From Chakrabartyella piscis (lineage in GTDB: Bacteria; Bacillota; Clostridia; Lachnospirales; Anaerotignaceae), in NCBI GenBank assembly GCA_030067835.1, contig CP092441.1:310001-374000 (forward strand): a stretch of 64,000 nt of DNA, read 5' to 3'. How positions within the stretch are numbered: position 1 is the stretch's first letter; each line of letters starts with the position of its first letter. The notes under the pieces are model-generated. The model was not told the origin of the DNA, did not search any database, and saw only the letters and a list, made by a program, of their open reading frames with translations. The translations under genes were made by a program, and so were the position numbers. This document shows, piece by piece, positions 47,633 to 55,806 of the stretch.

Positions 47633-49051
47633 CAGACTGTCAAAGAACCCTATTCCGCACCTTGGAATAGGGTTCTTTCGTATAAATAACGCATATTCTA
47701 CAAACAACATATACTGCTTACTACTCCATGTTGCCAGTTTTTTTAAGTTCATTGCAGCGAATTTAAGCTTCACCCATTTTGAAACCTGAGCCAAGCCTTT
47801 ATGATATGTATATCGCATTGCGTGCTTCTCCTTTGCGTCTGCAAAAACCCGTTCTATGGTTTGGCTCCTCAACGCATAGGTGTCTTTTCCTAATGGAGAA
47901 TGCCGCACATCCTCTGCCTTTTCTAAATATATCCACCAGATGTGCTTGGTGACTACCTTTCTGTGGTCTTTGCTTTCGGTACACCTTGAAAGATTTTCAC
48001 ATTTTTCGCAAATATAACTGTAACTTTTAAATTCTCTATAGCCATCTCGATTGGTGGTTGTATATGGTAAAACGTGATATTCTGGGCAAATGATGCAGTT
48101 GTAGTATTCATCAAAAACATACTCATACCATGGTGAATTTCCTTTTTTCGTCACTGGTCTTTTGTAAGGCAAAGAGGGTATTCTTCCATCATCAAATATT
48201 TGCTTGCAAATCCATGGGGTTTTGTATCCTGCATCAGCTGTAATCACTTGTATTTCTGGATATTTTTCTGTCACTTTATGATAAACCTCATCAAATACAA
48301 CACTATCATGGATGTTTCCAGGTGTTACAACGGTTTCTAATACAAAGTTATTTTTATCGCAAACGGTATGTGCACCATATGCAAAGCACTTTTTATGTTC
48401 GCCCTTATGGAACAAACCGCTGTCTGGATCTGTTGTAGAAGTGGTGATTGTTTTTGTTCTTGGAGGGTCATTTTTATCATCAAAAGGCTTTTTTCCATTA
48501 TCTTCTCTGTCTTTATTGATTTCTTCAAAAAGTTGCTTTTCATACTTTTTAGTTGCAACAGGTATTTCTTTTTTGATGTTTTTCTTTAAATTTGCATTTG
48601 CCTTGATATGCGTTGCATCTATAAACACAACTTCTGGACGTAAATATCCTTTTTTCTCAACTTCACCTAAAATCCAAGCGAAAATTTTTTCTACCACTGT
48701 TTCTTTAAATCTATTGTTGAAGTTATAACTAATGGTAGCAAAGTGCGGAATACTATCATTGAGGGTATAGCCCAAAAACCAGCGATAGGCAATATTCATT
48801 TCAATTTCTTTTACCGTTTGGCGTAAAGAGCGAATTCCATACAAATGTTGGATAAACACCATTTTAAAGAGAACAACAGGGTCAACGCTAGGTCTGCCGT
48901 TGTTTGAGCAATACAAATCTTCCACAAATGAATAAATTTCATTAAAATCTACAGCTTTATCTATTTTTCTTAATAAATGATTTTCTGGAACAAGCATATC
49001 TATATTTATGATTTCTACCGATGTTCTTTTGATTTCTTCCTTGCTCAACAT
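47630..49051 (-). CDS. IS1182-family transposase (DDE)
   Basis: A 473-residue transposase, apparently intact. The N-terminal DUF772-like domain has GRPSVDPVVLFKMVFIQHLYG with SLRQTVKEIEMNIAYRWFLG. DDE-type catalytic blocks follow: VVFIDATHIKANAN (first Asp, near 150), VITADAGYKTPW (second Asp, near 275) and the distal SQTIERVFADAKEKHAMRYT with the Glu (near 405). ATG has GAGGTGATG just upstream. The last codon ends exactly at the IS border, and the TGA stop is formed by the flanking target sequence. Confidence 0.92.
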   Translation of the reverse strand: MLSKEEIKRTSVEIINIDMLVPENHLLRKIDKAVDFNEIYSFVEDLYCSNNGRPSVDPVVLFKMVFIQHLYGIRSLRQTVKEIEMNIAYRWFLGYTLNDSIPHFATISYNFNNRFKETVVEKIFAWILGEVEKKGYLRPEVVFIDATHIKANANLKKNIKKEIPVATKKYEKQLFEEINKDREDNGKKPFDDKNDPPRTKTITTSTTDPDSGLFHKGEHKKCFAYGAHTVCDKNNFVLETVVTPGNIHDSVVFDEVYHKVTEKYPEIQVITADAGYKTPWICKQIFDDGRIPSLPYKRPVTKKGNSPWYEYVFDEYYNCIICPEYHVLPYTTTNRDGYREFKSYSYICEKCENLSRCTESKDHRKVVTKHIWWIYLEKAEDVRHSPLGKDTYALRSQTIERVFADAKEKHAMRYTYHKGLAQVSKWVKLKFAAMNLKKLATWSSKQYMLFVEYALFIRKNPIPRCGIGFFDSL

Positions 49052-49116
49052 TTGTCATCACCTCAAGCTCATTATACCAAAAAAAGTCAGCATGTGCTGA
49101 CTTTTTTGACAGTCTG
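47633..49116 (-). mobile_element. IS1182-family insertion sequence, intact
   Basis: A 1484-bp element. Terminal inverted repeats are CAGACTGTCAAA at 47633 and TTTGACAGTCTG ending 49116. It holds one full-length transposase on the minus strand and a hairpin AAAAAGTCAGCA/TGTGCTGACTTTTT (49081-49107) near the right end, which could block incoming transcription. It is flanked by near-identical 23/24-bp copies of a terminator hairpin (47610-47632, 49117-49140), which I read as a long target duplication. It sits between two convergent surface-protein genes. Confidence 0.88.
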
Positions 49117-49140
49117 AAAGGACCCCTTTCGGGGTCCTCA
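49117..49140 (-). terminator. Terminator hairpin, right copy, proximal to the surface protein gene
   Basis: Minus strand: GAGGACCCCGAAAGGGGTCC then only TTT before the IS begins. The IS has cut this terminator off from its T run, which survives only in the left copy. Confidence 0.8.
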
Positions 49141-49164
49141 TACATTTCGTTAATTCGGTTTGAA

Positions 49165-51597
49165 TTAGTTGAATGTAGCTGTTTTTGTTGCATCATCCCA
49201 AGAGATGGATACGCTCAAAGCTGTAGCCAAATCACGCAATGGCAAGAATGTTCTGCTATCTGTGATTTCTGGAGCAGCGGATGTAGCAATAGCTGTACCA
49301 TTAACTGTCATGTAGCTTTCGCCAATTGTCATAGCGATAACTTTACCACTGTAGATGATTGTTACTTGACGAGCTTCTGCGTTCCATTGAACAGCATTTG
49401 TATCAATACCCAAAGCGGAAGATACAGCTCTTACAGGCAACATTGTGTAACCAGCTTCAGAGATGTAAGCAGGTACATCCAAGTCGATTTGTTTGCCACC
49501 AGCGAAGATATAGGATTCGCCAATAGGAACGATAACTTGTGTCAAGAATGTGTCATCTTGGTCACGACCAGCTGTTACGATGTTAACGAAAGCTTCGTTT
49601 ACTGTGTAACCGATTGTACCAGATGTGCCACCTGTTTCTTCGTCTACAGCGTCACCAACTGTTTGAACTTTGGTAGTGTTGGTTGCATCACCACCCGCAT
49701 CTTCTCCTTCGTAACCAGCGAAGATAGCTTGTTCCATGAAGAATTCACTTGCAGATGTGCAGATATCCAAATCATAAGAACCAGCAGCCAAAGATCTGTT
49801 CATGTACAATGTCATGTTTTCGATTGTGATTACAGCAGCTTCGTCATCAGATTCTTCTTTGATTGTGATGTCGATAGATGCAGCTGTACCATCGAAGCTA
49901 GAGCTAGAGGATGTGCTTGTTTTGATTTCCATAGCGGAATCTTCGCTTACTGTGATATCGCCAGCATCGTCAAAGTCGATGTAGGATTCCATAGAAAGGG
50001 AGAATACCAAGTCTTCTTCCCACAATTCAGCATCAGCTTCTGTGATTACGATAGGTGTTTCAATCAATGTATCTCTGTAATCGATGATTACGTCGTTTTG
50101 TTCAGCTGTAGCTGTGAAAGGAGCTACGAATTCAGCGATAACAACTTCGCCTTCTGTTACGGAATCGCCAACAAGACCAAGAACAACTTCGCCTTCGAAT
50201 GTAGGTTCAGCAACCAATTCCAATTCGAATTGTACTTTGAATACGTCTTCTACGGAGTTGTTAGGATCATTTTCTGTGAATACACGTTTTTCGAATACGA
50301 AACCTTTGTAGTCGCCTTCTTCATAAGCAGCTTCGAAGGAAGAGTAAGCATCTGTATCCCAGTTGATTGTGTTTTTGTTGATTTCAACTTCTGTTACATA
50401 AACGCCATCAGGCAATGTCAATTCAAATTCTTTATCTTCCCAAGCACCAGGGAAAGATTCAACGATTGTTACTTCCAAAGACATATGGTCAGCATCATCT
50501 GTCAAACCATCATTAGTGGAGTTAACGCCATTGTAGAATACAGGAACATCTTCGTCTTCATCAACGGACATTTTTACTGTGTAATCGCAAACTTCAGCAA
50601 CTTCAACTTCACAGGAAGCAAGTTTTTTAGCTTTGCCATTTACTGTTGCATACAATTTCATTTCGATTGTAGCAATGTCGCCTTCGTCAGCACCATCAAC
50701 AACGATACCCAAATCTTTGATTGTAATTTTGCCATCGTTAGCACCATCATCAAGATTCATGATTGCTTCGTTGTCATCATCGCCAATTACAAAGCTATCA
50801 GCTTCTGTACAAGTAGCAACGATATTGTTACCATTTGTATCGAATTCGAAGCCTTTTGACAATTCCATTTCAATCCATTGAACGCCATTGAAAGTATCAG
50901 CAACTGTTTCTTCGATTACGATTTTTTCTTCCAATGCAGCAACTTCGTCTTCTGCGATCATTGTCAAATCTTTGATGGAAGCTTCCATACCTGTATCAGA
51001 GATAGTAAGGAATACCAAATCATCAGCTTCAACCATGTCAGAATCAATAGATACTGTAGCATAATCGCCAGCATCCATGTTGTAAACTACATCCAAAGGA
51101 ATGATGATTACGTCGTCAGCGGAGAAGTGACCTGTCAATTTAACAAGCATATCACCTTTTTCGATATCAACTGTAATAGCAAGTCTTGTAGCTTCTGCAA
51201 GAAGAGTAGCGTCTGCTGTTGTTTCTGTACTTACTTTGTCGCCATCGCCATTTTCTACGTAGATGCCTGTGATGTCATAAGCAAATAATGGGTCACCATT
51301 TGCATCTTCATAGTCAGCATCATCGAATTTAGCATCATCCAAAGAGATTTCAAGTTCCATTGTTGGAGCTTCATAACCTGTAGCACCAACTACATTTTTA
51401 CCACTGTAAGCAGCGCTTGCTACTGTGATTTGCAATTCAGCTGCGTTTTCAAGAACTGCAGAACCATCAACTTCTTTCAATGTTTGTGCACCTACTACTT
51501 TCGCTGTAGCGGAAACGTCTTGACCTGCGAATGCTGTTGCAGGAACCAAGGAAACTACCATAGCGGAAGCAATAAGCAAAGAAATAATTTTTTTCAT
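49165..51597 (-). CDS. S-layer-like surface protein with copper-amine-oxidase-like C-terminal domain
   Basis: An 810-residue secreted protein, paralogue of the plus-strand gene at 44037-47123. ATG at 51597 follows AAAGGAGG; the longer frame to 51693 runs through the leader and is rejected. The signal peptide ends near AFA-G (residue 24). The acidic middle shares long stretches with the paralogue (ESFPGAW, GVYVTEVEI, FVFEKRVF, SVTEGEVVIAEF) but lacks the coiled coil and DTTT stalk. The last 120 residues carry the stalk domain twice-repeated motif LPVRAVSSALGID / FLPLRDLATALSV. Uniform, optimal-looking codons suggest high expression. Confidence 0.85.
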   Translation of the reverse strand: MKKIISLLIASAMVVSLVPATAFAGQDVSATAKVVGAQTLKEVDGSAVLENAAELQITVASAAYSGKNVVGATGYEAPTMELEISLDDAKFDDADYEDANGDPLFAYDITGIYVENGDGDKVSTETTADATLLAEATRLAITVDIEKGDMLVKLTGHFSADDVIIIPLDVVYNMDAGDYATVSIDSDMVEADDLVFLTISDTGMEASIKDLTMIAEDEVAALEEKIVIEETVADTFNGVQWIEMELSKGFEFDTNGNNIVATCTEADSFVIGDDDNEAIMNLDDGANDGKITIKDLGIVVDGADEGDIATIEMKLYATVNGKAKKLASCEVEVAEVCDYTVKMSVDEDEDVPVFYNGVNSTNDGLTDDADHMSLEVTIVESFPGAWEDKEFELTLPDGVYVTEVEINKNTINWDTDAYSSFEAAYEEGDYKGFVFEKRVFTENDPNNSVEDVFKVQFELELVAEPTFEGEVVLGLVGDSVTEGEVVIAEFVAPFTATAEQNDVIIDYRDTLIETPIVITEADAELWEEDLVFSLSMESYIDFDDAGDITVSEDSAMEIKTSTSSSSSFDGTAASIDITIKEESDDEAAVITIENMTLYMNRSLAAGSYDLDICTSASEFFMEQAIFAGYEGEDAGGDATNTTKVQTVGDAVDEETGGTSGTIGYTVNEAFVNIVTAGRDQDDTFLTQVIVPIGESYIFAGGKQIDLDVPAYISEAGYTMLPVRAVSSALGIDTNAVQWNAEARQVTIIYSGKVIAMTIGESYMTVNGTAIATSAAPEITDSRTFLPLRDLATALSVSISWDDATKTATFN

Positions 51598-51635
51598 TTC
51601 AATTTCCTCCTTTATACTTATCCTTTTTTTAATTG

Positions 51636-51656
51636 TATAGCATTTTAGAGTGCTAT
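51636..51656 (-). promoter_or_regulatory. Leader hairpin of the surface protein gene
   Basis: ATAGCA, 8-base loop, TGCTAT just upstream of the ribosome site. A TATACA on the minus strand overlaps its edge and could be the -10 box, without a clear -35. Confidence 0.45.
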
Positions 51657-51731
51657 GCTTCCGTTGTACCATGATAAAACAAACGAAGTCCAAAGGGTAG
51701 GAGGACTGTGCTTGTTTGGAAAACCCTGTCT

Positions 51732-51907
51732 ATTTCCAGCATGAAATAGAAAAGTTTTCTTCAGATTGTCTGAAACCAGCATTTCTTCTTCAGCATAAGA
51801 AAAAACAAGGAAATCATCCAATCCACTGGAGATCAGCATCCGTTTTCAGCATAAAACAGAAACTGTCTTCCATATTTGAAAAGCAACATCCCATTTTCAG
51901 CATAAAA
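51732..51907. repeat. Four spaced TTTTCAGCATAAAA motifs upstream of the surface protein gene
   Basis: Variants occur near 51732-51745 (TTTCCAGCATGAAA), 51788-51800 (CTTCAGCATAAGAAA), 51843-51856 and 51894-51907 (both TTTTCAGCATAAAA), at intervals of about 51-57 bases. They may be operators or remains of a longer repeat. Confidence 0.6.
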
Positions 51908-51960
51908 GTAGGAGTGCGTTTTCTTAAGGTTGTTTGTCATTTGAAATGACGGATTGCATT

Positions 51961-52136
51961 GGGGTATGATGTAGGCATCATACATTACGAATGACAACAT
52001 ACGTGAATGTTACAGGCGTAGGGGATAGCTGTGCTGTCCCGTCAGTAGAAACCAAGATTTTTCGTTGCGGTATGGGTGACCCATACCCTACAGTTGGTGG
52101 CACTGATTTGTCATTCCAAATGCAATGAGGAATCTT
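51961..52136. repeat. REP cluster and TGTCATTC-type repeat
   Basis: A damaged palindrome at 51961-51987 (GGTATGATG...CATCATAC), an intact one at 52018-52043 (GTAGGGGATAGCTGTGCTGT then CCCG), an inverse one at 52069-52092 (GGTATGGGTGACCCATACCC then TAC), and a TGTCATTC-type repeat at 52108-52136. Confidence 0.8.
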
Positions 52137-52193
52137 TGTTTTTAGATTCTTCACCACTGTGTATCATCTGAAAAATCAAATTACATGATGGGT

Positions 52194-52382
52194 TCATGCA
52201 CTTTCTTCAGAATCAGTTTTTGCTTGTTCTTGTTCATCCAATGATCTGAAACCTGCCAAAAGCAGTTCTCGTATCATTTCAGAAGTGTTTTGGTCATCAA
52301 AAAACTCTTTTTTGCAGTTGCCCAGTAATTCTTGCATTTCTTCTGTTACTGAAAAAGTCAATTTTGTTGATTTTTTAGACAT
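52194..52382 (-). CDS. Small ribbon-helix-helix-like DNA-binding protein
   Basis: A 62-residue protein. A basic start (MSKKSTKLTFSV) supplies the beta strand, then two helices (TEEMQELLGNCKKEFF and NTSEMIRELLLAGFRSL), the plan of the MetJ/Arc/CopG class, with an acidic tail. ATG at 52382 is preferred over GTG at 52391, since GGAGG lies 8 bases before the ATG. It is divergent from another RHH gene, and the region between holds repeated ATGAAC boxes that reach up to both genes. A chromosomal regulator or solitary antitoxin are both possible. Confidence 0.72.
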   Translation of the reverse strand: MSKKSTKLTFSVTEEMQELLGNCKKEFFDDQNTSEMIRELLLAGFRSLDEQEQAKTDSEESA

Positions 52383-52405
52383 ACCAACCACCTCCTTTAT
52401 TAGGG

Positions 52406-52541
52406 TCTGAACATATGAACATATGAACTAATTTGAGTATAGTTCATACCCTATGAACTTGTCAAGAGATTTTTTAAAAAAAGAATTAACATATTTGCAA
52501 CAGACTTGACAGAAGATATGAACTTCTTCATAATATGAACT
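52406..52541. promoter_or_regulatory. Array of ATGAAC operator boxes between two divergent RHH genes
   Basis: Left cluster: TCTGAAC 52406, TATGAAC 52414 and 52422 (8-bp period), inverted AGTTCATA 52441-52448 and TATGAACT 52453-52460. Right cluster: TATGAACT 52517-52524, inverted TTCATA 52527-52532 and TATGAACT 52534-52541, next to the ribosome site of the right gene. RHH dimers bind such short tandem boxes cooperatively. TTGACA at 52507-52512 lies between the clusters. Confidence 0.75.
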
Positions 52542-52558
52542 GTGAGGAGGTGAAAAAA

Positions 52559-52729
52559 ATGCCGACAGATAAACCACGATATACCATCATTGTTGATGAA
52601 GATTTGTTGAAAAAAATTGATGATTTTCGCTTTGACAACCGCTACCCCAGTCGTTCAGCGGCTACACTGGACTTGATTCGACTTGGCATGGAACAACTGG
52701 AGAAGGAACAACAAAAAACGAAGGAATAA
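52559..52729 (+). CDS. Small ribbon-helix-helix DNA-binding protein
   Basis: A 56-residue protein of the Arc/MetJ class: strand RYTIIVDEDLL, helix KKIDDFRFDNRY, turn PSRSAATLDLIRLGMEQL. It is a complete RHH fold with a charged tail. ATG at 52559 is 6 bases after AGGAGGTG; an upstream in-frame ATG at 52535 lies within the operator boxes. Divergent from the other RHH gene. A terminator-like hairpin lies 100 bases downstream. Confidence 0.8.
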   Translation: MPTDKPRYTIIVDEDLLKKIDDFRFDNRYPSRSAATLDLIRLGMEQLEKEQQKTKE

Positions 52730-52830
52730 GTATGTTGAGTATGGGAATCAATGGGGGAAATGTAGTGCAAATGGAGAAAATACACAGTATGGGTATGCTA
52801 GGTAGATGAAAAGACTGTTTTGAGATACAA

Positions 52831-52857
52831 AAAGACTCTGAGGGGGGTCTTTTTTCT
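52831..52857 (+). terminator. Intrinsic terminator downstream of the RHH gene
   Basis: AAAGACTC and GGGTCTTT form the stem, followed by a T run. Confidence 0.65.
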
Positions 52858-52907
52858 TTGCTTGGAATTGGGTTTGCGTGATTTGAGTTTGCAATGTTTT
52901 TGATTTT

Positions 52908-53047
52908 GTAGGGGCGATTATCAATCGCCCGTTGGTATAATATCAACGATGTGTGGTGGTTGCGGTATTGCGGTTGATTCGTGAATCAACCCTACAAGTG
53001 CATTGGTATTGTTTTTGGTTTTGTAGGGGCGATTACCAATCGCCCGT
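52908..53047. repeat. REP cluster, second copy of the 47473-47577 array
   Basis: GTAGGGGCGATTATCAATCG then CCCG at 52908-52932, the inverse GGTTGATTCGTGAATCAACC then CTAC at 52970-52994, and GTAGGGGCGATTACCAATCG then CCCG at 53023-53047. The last two with their spacer match 47473-47577 almost word for word, apart from a short deletion. Confidence 0.85.
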
Positions 53048-53057
53048 TGGTCAGCAC

Positions 53058-53084
53058 AAAAAAAGAACCCCTTTCGAGGTTCTC
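53058..53084 (-). terminator. Intrinsic terminator of the DUF4914 gene
   Basis: Minus strand: AGAACCTCGAAAGGGGTTCT then seven T. It has the same shape and loop as the IS-interrupted hairpin at 49117. Confidence 0.85.
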
Positions 53085-53114
53085 TTATGATTCTCCTATT
53101 AATAGGAAAGAATA

Positions 53115-54998
53115 TTATTTTTTGAAATCCATTGGGATGATATCGCAATAGTCATCCATTGTGCCACCATTACGGAAACATTCAATGATTTGTTTTCCTA
53201 CTGGATGTAATTCTTCCACATCAAATTTCTCCAATTCTTTCACGAAGAAGTCATGCAAGATTTTTGCACCTTTGTCATAACCTTCAATACCCATGGAATC
53301 TTGTGTTTCTGTACGCAAGAATTTGCTTCTGATTCTTTGACCATCAATACGCACTTGGTCAACAGTGTATCCAAGCAATGGACATCTTGCTTCCAAAAGA
53401 TTCTTTTTGTAGAAACGAGCACCACCACGTCTAGCAAGGTATTCTCTAGCAATCCATTCAGCAGAGAAACCTACTTTATAAATACCAACATGTTGATTTG
53501 GCACCAAAATGTAGTTTGTATTTGGGCAACTCATAATTTGATCCAAAAGCATATTTGCTTGCAACACATATTCGCCAGTTGCAAATGGATAGTAGGAGCC
53601 AACACCTTCGCTGGTCATACCACCATCATCCACAATACTTGGGTTTTTGTGACCACGTGGTGCAACCAATCTCCAAAGCCAAGCCAAAGCTGGTGGAATG
53701 ATATGGAACAAGCCCATAATACCATAATTTGGCATGTCATTGGAAGAAGGTGGCATACGCACACCAAAACTTCTGATATCCACATCAATTGGTTCTGTAA
53801 TGATGTTGTTGATGGATTTTCTTGGGATGATTACACGTGGATTTGGACAAGGTTCGCCTGTAGAATCCAATGTATGTTCCCAAATCAAGCAAGTTGAGTT
53901 TGGTTGACCTTGGATATTGAAGAATACCAAAGGTTCATCAGGATGGATACTGATTTTTTCATATTGATGGTCTGTACCATAATGTGTGATATGATCCACA
54001 CGCAAGAACCAACCATCTTCTGCATCTGCAATGACCAATTTTCCGCTTTCTGATTGGAAAGATGGATGGCACAAAGCCATATCGTCACAAATTGGATGCA
54101 AAGAACAAGCTTCAGAAATATTCAACAAATTGCGTTCTTTGGTCAAGGTGTTGATGCCCAAAAGCAATTCGCCACCAGTTTCACGATGCATTTCTTCCAA
54201 CATTTCGGATTTACCACCACCAGAAGCACCTTCATGCATGATCACCACTTCGTTTTCATAAGGTGTGATGATTTGTACAGCAGAAGCATGGGCTGTAATC
54301 CAACCTTCTTCTTCACCAATGTTGAGCAATACACCATAAACGCCTTTTTTCGCAGATGGACCTGGATACAAGTTGTAAGCAAAGAGTTCATGCATGTGAT
54401 CACATCTATTGTGTACAACGATTTGAGCACCATCGAAATGTGTGTGTCTAAATGGTGGAGCAAGGAAAATCACAGAACGTGGTTCAAATTTACGATCCAA
54501 CTCATCGATGTTGACAAATGTTTGCAAGTTTGCCAAACCAGCAGCAAAGAATGCAGCATTCAAAGGACACACCAAAAGGGAGTCATAACCACCACAAGCA
54601 GTACCAGCCAAGAAAGGTACTACAATGAGTTCTTGTTTGGAAAGCCAATCCAAGGTTTCTTTTCTTACATTTTCAAATTCATATTGAGGATAACGATCAG
54701 AGAAACGTGTTTTGTTGGTGGGTTTTTTATCACCAATTAACATACATTCTGGGTCACGTCTTCTCATGTAATCTTCAGTGTAGTTGACAGCAATCCCGTT
54801 TTTACAACGTGTTACAGTTGCTTCCAAAACATTTTTATCCCCAACTTCATAGGAAATATCGGTAACGTCAATTTGGTAAGAACCAAATGTTAATTTTGTA
54901 AATTCTTTTTTACTCGCAGGAATCACTACATTTGGACTGTTCCACAAAACATCCATCAGCTCATCTGTAAATGCGATTTTTGACAATCGTTTGTTCAT
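53115..54998 (-). CDS. DUF4914 family protein with PEPCK-like P-loop
   Basis: A 627-residue cytosolic protein. The P-loop-like segment MHEGASGGGKSEMLEEMH (about residues 253-270) resembles the phosphoenolpyruvate carboxykinase nucleotide loop, and the whole fits the DUF4914 family as I know it. IIPRKSINNIITEPIDVDIRSFGVRMPP and MGLFHIIPPALAWLWRLVAP are further conserved-looking blocks. Activity is not established; a kinase or carboxykinase-like reaction is inference. ATG 54998 follows GAGGAGGT by 6 bases; the longer frame to 55046 is rejected. It stands alone, with its own terminator. Confidence 0.8.
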   Translation of the reverse strand: MNKRLSKIAFTDELMDVLWNSPNVVIPASKKEFTKLTFGSYQIDVTDISYEVGDKNVLEATVTRCKNGIAVNYTEDYMRRRDPECMLIGDKKPTNKTRFSDRYPQYEFENVRKETLDWLSKQELIVVPFLAGTACGGYDSLLVCPLNAAFFAAGLANLQTFVNIDELDRKFEPRSVIFLAPPFRHTHFDGAQIVVHNRCDHMHELFAYNLYPGPSAKKGVYGVLLNIGEEEGWITAHASAVQIITPYENEVVIMHEGASGGGKSEMLEEMHRETGGELLLGINTLTKERNLLNISEACSLHPICDDMALCHPSFQSESGKLVIADAEDGWFLRVDHITHYGTDHQYEKISIHPDEPLVFFNIQGQPNSTCLIWEHTLDSTGEPCPNPRVIIPRKSINNIITEPIDVDIRSFGVRMPPSSNDMPNYGIMGLFHIIPPALAWLWRLVAPRGHKNPSIVDDGGMTSEGVGSYYPFATGEYVLQANMLLDQIMSCPNTNYILVPNQHVGIYKVGFSAEWIAREYLARRGGARFYKKNLLEARCPLLGYTVDQVRIDGQRIRSKFLRTETQDSMGIEGYDKGAKILHDFFVKELEKFDVEELHPVGKQIIECFRNGGTMDDYCDIIPMDFKK

Positions 54999-55363
54999 AA
55001 GTACCTCCTCTTTGTTCATATATATTCGGCATTCTATTTGGTACATAACATCATGCTACATAGGCGTTACCTCTATAAATAGGAAGATAGCCCATATAAA
55101 ACGTAAATTCCCCTATCTTTAATCATAGTAGGTTTTGCACAAAAGTCAACATAATCTTTTATGAAAAGTGCCAAATTTAAAAAATAAGCCAAAAGAAAAT
55201 GAAATTTTTATAAAATTATAATGGAGTCAGGTTTGATAGGATAGGAAATGCATGTGTTTTGTATTCATATACACAAAAAAAGCAAGATACCCCCAATATC
55301 ATCCAGTTCAGACTGAATCACATTAGGAATTCCTTGCTTTCAACTTGTTGTAATTTGTGTAAA
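54999..55363. other. Intergenic region with terminator of the small peptide gene
   Basis: AT-rich leader of the DUF4914 gene (no clear promoter box seen by eye) up to about 55250. At 55274-55340, minus strand, AAAGCAAGG...TATCTTGCTTTTTTT forms a terminator with a long, itself partly paired loop, ending the 31-residue peptide transcript. Confidence 0.6.
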
Positions 55364-55459
55364 TCAGAAAGCGAACAATGTGAATCGCATAATCACTGAC
55401 ATAACCACAACCAAGACAACTGATGTCAATGATGGTAAAAATTTTAAAATTCCTTTCAT
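55364..55459 (-). CDS. 31-residue single-helix membrane peptide
   Basis: A tiny gene with its own strong ribosome site (CGGAGGA, 7 bases before ATG 55459) and its own terminator, so translation is likely. The product is one hydrophobic helix (FLPSLTSVVLVVVMSVIMRF) with a short basic start. Possible roles: type I toxin-like peptide, membrane-complex accessory subunit or stress peptide. I cannot tell which. The longer frame to 55567 has no ribosome site at its start. Confidence 0.6.
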   Translation of the reverse strand: MKGILKFLPSLTSVVLVVVMSVIMRFTLFAF

Positions 55460-55699
55460 ATAAATCCTCCGTTTGATACTATATTTTTTATGAATTGCTG
55501 TATTATCGGTAAGATACCATATAGGAGAAAGAAGAACAACGACAAATTTCCAAAGAAACATAAGCAAATATAACGAATTTCCAACGAATTTCTAAATATT
55601 GGGATGAATTGCAGAAAAGCTTAAATTTTCAGCCGAATTTCCTTGGAATAATAGGAAATACAAGGGTTTGTGGTACTATTCTCATTGTTCTTTACCCTC

Positions 55700-55728
55700 T
55701 TGTGGTTTGGTGCAATATTGGGTATACT
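55700..55728 (+). promoter_or_regulatory. Promoter of the MBL-fold gene
   Basis: TTGTGG 55700-55705 and TATACT 55723-55728, 17-base spacer. Upstream (55540-55645) the short motif ACGAATTTCC recurs about four times. Confidence 0.65.
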
Positions 55729-55806
55729 ATAGGGACACAATGGAGTTGGTATACCCTTTATTACAATTGCTACAATCAGGGGTATTATGTCTGAAAGGGT
55801 GAAATT

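Noticed and set aside
49366-50859. 497-codon open frame on the plus strand, opposite the surface protein gene
   Set aside because: Composition is extreme in Cys, Phe and Ile with no start signal; it is the antisense shadow of a codon-biased gene.
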